Assembly: GCF_000264995.1 (NCBI RefSeq)
Contig: NW_006767440.1
Coordinates: 1,661,673 to 1,723,375, forward strand
DNA length: 61,703 nt
Origin: Punctularia strigosozonata HHB-11173 SS5
Lineage: Eukaryota; Basidiomycota; Agaricomycetes; Corticiales; Punctulariaceae
Reading direction: 5' to 3'
The position numbers and the translations under genes were made by a program. The notes under the pieces were generated by a model. That model was given only the letters and a program-made list of their open reading frames with translations. It was not told the origin of the DNA and ran no database searches. This document shows, one piece after another, positions 55,220 to 61,703 of this stretch. Every line of letters starts with the position of its first letter. Position 1 is the stretch's first letter.

Positions 55220-57972
55220 TCACTCTTCACTGAAGAGCGAGATGGGTCGGTTGAGGCGATTAGGGGAGAGGTATTCCTCCCCGACAGGCGATAGCCGCTG
55301 TCCTCCACGCAGGTCGGGATATACGACTCCCGGTGGGACAGGAGCAGCTGCGTAACGTTCTGGACCGTCCTCCCTGAGCGACCGGTCAGAAGGAGAGCGA
55401 GCATCTGCACGTATGCGTTCGAGTGTTGAGCCGAGTGGTTCGTGCTTCAGACTGAAGTAGTCGGTTTCGTTGCGGACGGGGACGAAGCCGAGCGGGAGCT
55501 CCGTGACGCGAGGGATCGCCGGATCAACTTGTGAAGTAAGATTGGCGGTCGTGAGGGGTGACACCGTGGAATTGGTGGGGTCGCGGAACTGGTCAGGGGT
55601 AGGGTCAGGACGAGGAAGGTCGGGTATCGCTGCATCAGCGTTGACTGGAGCTGGCGGACGTTCAGTGTCGCCTAGGATGGCCTGCAGTGCTTCGTCGATA
55701 CTTGGGATGGCGGGTAGCGGTCGTTCGGCATGCTCTGGAGTCAGAAGATGGGCTTCAGTCCTTGCTGATGATATGGTGGAGACAGTTTGGGACTGAGGAT
55801 TACGTGAGTGACGGAGCAGAGACCGAATTACGGGGATGGCTTACCGGAGGCTCGATGAATATCTGAGGCGGCGTAGGGTCATTTGAGACCTGCGTCTTTC
55901 GCCGACGGAGGAGCCAGTCCAATGGCGTCCTCGTACGTGCCGGTGGAGGTGTCGGCGTGGATACCATCACGTACGGCTCTGCTGTACGCGAACGCGCGGG
56001 GTACCGAGGACGTTCAGGTTGTGCCTCCGGTAGAAGTTGCTGAGCTTGGTGGGATTGTGATGGGTGGTTAGAGAACTCTTGCGTTGGACCGGCGAGGGGT
56101 GCTGGCATGACGACATGACGAGGGCGTCGTGGACCGTGAGGTGGATCGCTGGGTGAAGGAATCGCTGATGCCTCGGGAACCTGCAGCGGATGAGTTGGTT
56201 GCACGATCACTTGCGAGGCGCTTTGACTTCTCTCCCTCCCAGACATGACTTGATCAGGGAGAGATCGGGGAACGGCGGCACTGGCTGTCCGAGTACGACG
56301 GTTACGAGGAGGCGGAGGACCAACAAGATCGAGCTGAGAAATCGAGAGTTGATCCGATGGGATCCTTTCCTGCATAGATGTGGCGAGAACAGAAGGACCT
56401 GGCGTAGGCAATGGCGCAGCGGTACCTGGCATGAGACCTTGCCCGGGAACGACATGAGTGGGATGAGGTGGGATGATGACGGGAGATACGATGGAACGTG
56501 ATGGAGGCAATACATCAGTGCGCGTATCCGCACCGGATGTGGTTGCAGGAAGAGGCATGGGGTCCGAAGGCGTGGTTACATGACGGGCAAAGGGATCCGC
56601 GGATGCAGTTGCAGGACGGGGAATCGGGTCAATAAGAGGCTCGAGTTCTGGTGAACGAAACGTGCTTGCAACTGGCTGGACGTCTGCAACGGTTGGTTGA
56701 GGAAGAGCAGTAGAGAAGTCCTCCCTGGGCGGGGCGCTCCGATGCGTTCGACCTGCGTACGGCTGCGTTCGGACGTGATCACTGCGTTCGGACGAAGCGA
56801 TGCTGTCATGCCTCGGCCGAATATCGCGACGAGGAGCGGGCATGTTTATTCCCTCTCGGCTACCGTTACGCACATGGGGAGTGCGAGTGCGACGTCCGGA
56901 GGAGGACGGTGTGGCGTGTCGAGCCATTTCCATGATAGGAAATGGGTCAGGGCCGCGGACGAACGCGTGCATAGGGGAAGGCATCTGCAGAGGCGTTGTC
57001 ATAGTCGGTACGGTCAAGGCGGCGGTATGCGTTGCGGCATCCGTATGGTCGCGGATGCTGGAGCCATTGCTGCGAGTAACGTCAGACGATCGTCGGCCAG
57101 CAGACAGTTGAATGACGAATGACTAACTGCGCTCCTCTTGGTGGCGAACGAACGACGATGAACGACGGCGACGTGCGTTCTCCGTCAGGATCACTCTGAG
57201 ATACAACAGACGGCTGGCGCTCGTCCTGTACCGTGCCCACATCATCTTCGTCGTCTTCTTCGACGAGCACATCTGCCCTGCCTTCGTACCAGCCTACTTG
57301 CCTACCGCGAGCGATACCCTCCCTGAGGCCCTCCCGACGACCCTCTTCACGGGCTCTCTCTACCAGTCCGATCTCCCTCCACTTTCTCGCCATGTCTCTC
57401 GCCCTCGCCGCTCTTTCTTCCGCGTCGTTCAGCGCTCGTTCAAGCCCGTCCACGATCTCTTGTGCACGCTTGATCTCCGCTTGTGCATCGTCGAGAGCAC
57501 GTTTGTAGAGCCTAAGCTCCTCCTGGGAGGCAGACAGCTGGCTGAGAATGGAAACCTTGGCCTCTTCAGAGGTGCGAATGCGGGCGAGAGCGGCAGTCAA
57601 GCGTCGCTCGGCATCGTTGGCGCGCTGGGATTCGAGATCTAGACGCTCGGAGACGTATAAGAGAGCGGAATTGGCCTTGCGGGCCTGCGCGATCTCCTCG
57701 TGTGCGATGAGCTCGGAAAGCAAGCTGGTCGAGACGTCCTCGTGATGGCGGAGATGGGAGCGATGCTTCTTGCGAGGCGGGGCATCCGACGGCGACGAGG
57801 GGGTGGAATGTGTCCGGTGGTGTTCATCGATGATCTGCCTACCAAGGCGCTGCCTGGAAGACGGAATGGCGGTGGTGTGCGGACTAGAGGGATTGTACGT
57901 AAGATGTAGGAACGGGTGCACGACCAGGATGAGTGCTTACCTATCCGCACGAAGATCGTGGCCCTGGCTCAT
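55220..57972 (-). CDS. orphan coiled-coil and proline-rich protein
   Basis: Four exons: 57972-57941, 57883-57128, 57069-55845 and 55792-55220, encoding 861 aa. The start is MSQGHDLRADS; a longer reading through the first intron (ATG 57921) was rejected because a GTAAGC...CTCTAG intron fits exactly. Residues 35-60 contain a basic cluster (PPRKKHRSHLRHH), a possible nuclear signal. Residues about 65-205 form a coiled coil (for example LSASQEELRLYKRALDDAQAE), with Arg/Glu-rich EEGRREGLREGIARGRQ at its end. From about 265 onward the protein is Pro/Ser/Arg-rich and disordered, with many SP/TP sites, ending NRLNRPISLFSEE. No catalytic domain is seen. A scaffold role is possible but unproven. Confidence 0.75.
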
Positions 57973-58282
57973 GCTGGCAAGCGACCAGCCACGATGGGCA
58001 CCGGCTCAGCCAGCGCACGCGCGGGGTGCGCGACCGACAAGGTGCGGCGTACACGATACACGAGGATCGCGTTCCATTCTGAGAGTCGACCTGTGACGAA
58101 AGTGCCACGTGCGCGAGCCCACTACAGAACAGAGGGTGATCCAAGTCCGGCGCATCTCTAGCACCGCCAGAATCATCGTCTTCACCGACGACCACGACGA
58201 CGACCACTCTGCCAGGTGCAGCGCGCGGCACAGTCGCCTTGAGCAAGTGCCCGTCCTCAACATTCGCCTACGCCAGACAACC
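57973..58282. promoter_or_regulatory. 310-bp bidirectional promoter region
   Basis: Start codons of the coiled-coil gene (minus) and the F-box gene (plus) face outward across 310 bp. No strong TATA box is obvious in either direction. Confidence 0.5.
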
Positions 58283-60560
58283 ATGCTGACCGGATTGCTG
58301 TCTCTCCCACCGGAAATCCTCATCGAAATCCTCGCCGAGCTCCCCTACCGCTCACTCTTCGCAGCCATCTGCACTTGCAAAACTCTGCACGCCCTTGTAG
58401 CCACTTCGCCGCGCATTCAATACGCCCTCCAATCTTCCATTGCCGGCGTCGCGCCCATCGACGAGTCCCTGACCCTCCATCCTGTCGCTTCGCGACTCGA
58501 AGCATTGCGCAAACGCGAGGAAAACTGGTCCAACCTCACCTTCACAGGCGTTACAGAAATCCCTGTCAGGCACCGCCCCAGCGGCATATATGATCTCACC
58601 GCAGGCGTCTATCTTCTGGGCGAATCCGCGAGAGCCACCCGAGGCGCCGATCTCGGAAACTTCGAGAGGCGCACGAAGGCTGTGCGCTTTGTGAGATTGC
58701 CGACCAAGCCGACGCCGAGCGAAGATGTCGAGTGGGAGAGGATCGACATCGGCGAGGATGTCGTAGACATCGGTCTCAACGTCCACGAACACGACCTGAT
58801 CGCTATCGTCACCCAGTTCGTTCGCCCCCTCGCGCTTTCATGAGCTGGTGCTAACAAGCGTCACAGCGTCTTGGAGACGCCTATCTCTTCCGAAGCTTTG
58901 CGTTCTAACCCCGGTACCCTCCGCTTTTGGAACCTCCGTTTACACCTCCTGTGCCTCTCCACCGGCAAACCTCACCCGCTCGCGCGACAGCCTGTTCTGT
59001 ATCTGGGCCGCGCTGGTGCAGGATACCATAGCATCGGGATTGAAATCGTTGGGCGCGCCCTCATCCTGCTCGTCTTATACCCTCCAGATCGCGAACAGGA
59101 CGACATGTTCGTGTACGACTGGATGACAGGAGATCTTCTCATGGTACGCGCCGTCCTCAACAGTACTCGATTGCCGCTCACGAATCTATGCAGAAAGCGA
59201 GCGTTGACCGTGAGGTTTACTCGAGCTTCACCCCGCTAACGCACGACTTGATTGTCATGCCCAACCATCGAACTAATCACCTCGACATTATCCGCATCCC
59301 CTGCGCCGCACCGGCCCCACAGTCGACCTCCGGCGGCGTTCACATCGAAGTCGTACAGGAAATCAAGCCGATTCTGTCCCTGGGGCTGCCGATCCTGCTG
59401 CCAGGTATCAAGCTCGTTCGGTCGAGCTGTAGAGGGGAGCCGAACCCCGGAGCGCCAACCTCTACCTCCTATCCCGCGTCGGTCGATGCCCCTCTATTCA
59501 CATCCCCGCCCCGTTCGTCCGCCTCCCCCGCCGAACTGCACCCTTCGGCCGCCCAGGATGCGGTCATCATCTTCAACCTCTTCATCCAGGACCAGACGAC
59601 CGAGGTACGCGGCCCCTTCGGCGTGCTCTTCGCGCCCATGATGGCGTTCGCCTTCGTCGTCCATCGGCGCGCGTTGTGCGAGCTCGTCAAGTCGCATTGC
59701 GAGGTCGCCCCCTCTCCGCCGCCGGCATTCAGTGGAGGCAGTGAATCTTTGGAAGACACCGCCGTCGCGAGTAGCACGCCTCAATATCCGACGGTCCCGT
59801 GGAACACCTGGGGCCCGACACGCACCCGCTGGTTCGAGGGGGAAGATAGCCCCGGCATATGGATCACGACGACGTGCGGGCAGCGATACGTGAACATACG
59901 CGAGGAGCGCGAGCCGGATGAGAGCGCGTGCATACACGTATACGACTTTAACCCCTTGGCGGTGAAGCGGCTGATCTGGGAAAAGAAGGAGAGGGAGGAG
60001 AGGGAACGGACGGTGCGGAAGGCGATGGAGGACGAGGATGCCGAGGCGGTTGGAGGAAGAGAGGCCGAACCGTCGACCGAATACGCATTGGCCCGCGGAC
60101 GGTTTGAGTACGAAATGATGGATCTGGAGGCATTCGGGTCAGATAGGTTGGACGAGGAAAGGGTGCTTGCGGACATGGAGGACGGCGGGGAGCAGAACAT
60201 CGCCGAAGAGCCTTTTTTGCACGGCGCACGTCTCGTTCTTCCAGAGGACGAATATCACGATGTTGCCAGGAGTGGTCAACGCACTGATGGCCGCGCTCGT
60301 GCAGTGACAGAACCCGCGGTGCTGCGAGCCGGAAATGTCTTCCAGCGAGCCGTCATGAGCCACCTGCCGTACGTATCCGTCGAGAGCGAGGGCCTGTACG
60401 AATACCAGAGCGTTCTGGCGGATGAGGGCCGCGTGCTTGGTCTCAAGGCGAGCAGTCGAATGTCATGCCGTCTCGCGTTTCCGTCTCACCCTCACGTCAT
60501 CAGGTTAACCACAGGACAGACCAAATTGAGCGCGTGGATGTCTTGCACCTCGACCTGTAA
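58283..60560 (+). CDS. F-box protein, basidiomycete type
   Basis: Four exons: 58283-58815, 58867-59143, 59194-60461 and 60515-60560, encoding 707 aa. An F-box occupies residues 5-48 (LLSLPPEILIEILAELPYRS then CTCKTLHALVATSPRIQY). In SCF ubiquitin ligases this part binds Skp1. The rest resembles the long C-terminal region of basidiomycete F-box proteins, with conserved pieces SSIAGV, REENWSNLTF, YDLTAGVYLLGE, STGKPHPLARQP, FVYDWMTGDLLM, VIFNLFIQDQ and a beta-rich end. The terminal exon encodes ERVDVLHLDL, the usual end of this family, and requires the 53-nt intron 60462-60514. Without it the frame runs on into an unrelated tail. The first intron has a weak donor (GTTCGT). The substrate is unknown. 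Confidence 0.85.
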
Positions 60561-60934
60561 GCCGCGGCGAGCACTTATCTTGTACGATTCGGGTACACGA
60601 GAATCCAATGTTGTTCGATATTGAAAGATGATGCTTGTCACTTCAATGACACCCGCACCAGCCGGCACTTGCTACCAACACCGACCAACCACAGGGCATC
60701 CGCATTACACCAGCTCCCATTGCTCGCACGATATCAGACATGCTGCCAGGGCGTCGCTGTATATATCCGCCCAGCGGCGGTTTCCGTGGTGAAACGTTTC
60801 CCGGTACTTAGGTGGATGCGCGGCTGATCAGTGAAGCCTTCCGGGTAGGGGATTTCAATTTCCTCGAGATTTCCTCACAGCTTGAGGTAGGTCACGGAAT
60901 TGAGCCTCAATTCCAACGAGATATATAGCATCAG
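60561..60934. other. 3' flank of the F-box gene
   Basis: No gene recognised. Composition shifts from GC-rich to AT-rich towards the repeat on its right. Confidence 0.45.
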
Positions 60935-61203
60935 GAAAAACCCCTTCTGGCAATTCTCTACATATATACATACACGGTTCATAATATGACTATATTCTGT
61001 CCAAATTGTCACAAAAAAGCCAAAAAATCCTACAAAACTGTCAAATCATGACATATGACAGACCATTTGAAGGACTGTCTTGTAACTACAAGGGGGCTTG
61101 GATCTACTGACATAGAAGGTGGTCCATGTACAAGGGGCTTGGAGACTAAACTCAGATATAAGTGTTGGAGTTGGGGATAGATACTTGACCGCTGACACCT
61201 CAC
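60935..61203 (-). repeat. dispersed repeat, right copy (inverted relative to 741-1003)
   Basis: The reverse complement of this stretch shares ordered blocks with 741-1003, including GAGGTGTCAGCGGTC, CCCCAACTCCAACACTTA, ACCTTCTATGTCAG, TACAAGACAGT, GAATATAGT and TTTCCTGATG. Identity is clearly below 100 percent, with several small insertions and deletions, so the copies are old. Confidence 0.7.
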
Positions 61204-61703
61204 CCTACCCCTGTCCCAGCCAGGAGGTCAGGCTGACCTCCGGGCGTCTCAGTTTTGGATGTTTGGGGTGTCAGTGCATAGCCCCAGAAGTACTGAATCC
61301 AGAAGTATTCTCGCACCTCACTTTATATTGGTAGTCGTTCCGTAATTCATCATATCCTCCTAAAACGGTGAGAAGGGCCTGGAGGGTTATCCAGCGATCA
61401 ATTTCCCACGGTTGGTATGTCAAAAAATCATGTTCGCCAATCCCCTCCCACTGGCCATTTTTTCAAGATTTTAGAAGCTTCATATATTGCAGTATTCATC
61501 GAACAATCGGTTTTTTAAATCGAAAGAAATGATGCTGATAATTCACCGTCCGTTTTTCTCGACAGCTACCAACTGAATCGCTACTCACCGTCTGACAACG
61601 CCTCTTTGTAATTGTGATGGGTACATCCCTGAATATTTTCGCGATTTAACGCGCGGTGGGCATTACTATCATGCCGATAGATCCTGGACACTTAAGCTTA
61701 AGT
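61204..61703. other. AT-rich right flank
   Basis: About 500 bp with no gene. Homopolymer-rich tracts (AAAAATCATG, CATTTTTTCAAG, GGTTTTTTAAATCG) and low GC suggest repeat-derived DNA like that around 420-1000. Confidence 0.4.

Noticed and set aside
1-61703. CRISPR arrays, bacterial defence systems, rRNA genes, prophage or plasmid origins
   Set aside because: None seen; spliced genes and TATA promoters show a fungal nuclear region.

Overview
The window is nuclear DNA of a filamentous basidiomycete, most likely an Agaricomycete of the Polyporales (taxon inferred). The support is: GC-rich coding DNA, many introns of about 46-70 nt with GTRNGY donors and CTRAY-like branch sites, TATA boxes 50-120 nt before start codons, and typical mushroom families (sedolisin S53, HAM1-like TULIP protein, CmcJ-like oxygenases, short basidiomycete F-box proteins, Ser/Thr-rich single-pass wall proteins). 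No tRNA, rRNA, CRISPR or bacterial operon structure was seen. Exon structures were worked out by hand from splice signals and reading-frame continuity; no alignment or database search was run.

Layout. 1-1560: degenerate GC minisatellite, then AT-rich DNA with a dispersed repeat and a decayed ORF. 1561-3223 (-): multi-pass membrane protein. 4683-6828 (+): secreted S53 peptidase. 7036-10424 (-): centrosomin-motif (CM1) coiled-coil protein of the spindle pole body or other microtubule-organising centre. 10851-22868 (-): three tandem paralogous Ser/Thr kinase genes (called A, B, C here), each with a hydrophobic segment near the N terminus, a long disordered linker, a complete kinase domain and a shared C-terminal CPxFSPM motif. 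23583-26527 (-): HAM1-like protein. 30001-32322 (+): a fourth, divergent kinase of the same architecture (E) sharing intron positions with the array. 32532-34429 (-): UBA-UAS-UBX ERAD adaptor (Ubx2/UBXD8 type). 34876-35920 (-): myosin essential light chain (Cdc4/Mlc1 type). 36240-39945 (-): a CmcJ-like oxygenase family with one intact gene, one pseudogene carrying an in-place inversion, and one fragment. 42009-44672 (+): orphan proline/serine-rich protein. 44951-46557 (-): C2-domain protein. 47147-48973 (+): DHA1-type MFS transporter. 49827-51508 and 52214-54743 (+): two Ser/Thr-rich single-pass proteins. 55220-57972 (-): coiled-coil/proline-rich orphan. 58283-60560 (+): F-box protein. 60561-61703: AT-rich flank with an inverted copy of the repeat found near the left end.

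The most distinctive content is the local kinase expansion (A, B, C plus E), whose full architecture I do not recognise as a named family, and the decaying CmcJ-like cluster, where a roughly 214-bp segment of one gene has been flipped in place. Several ordinary housekeeping genes (spindle-pole scaffold, ERAD adaptor, myosin light chain) lie between these faster-changing blocks.
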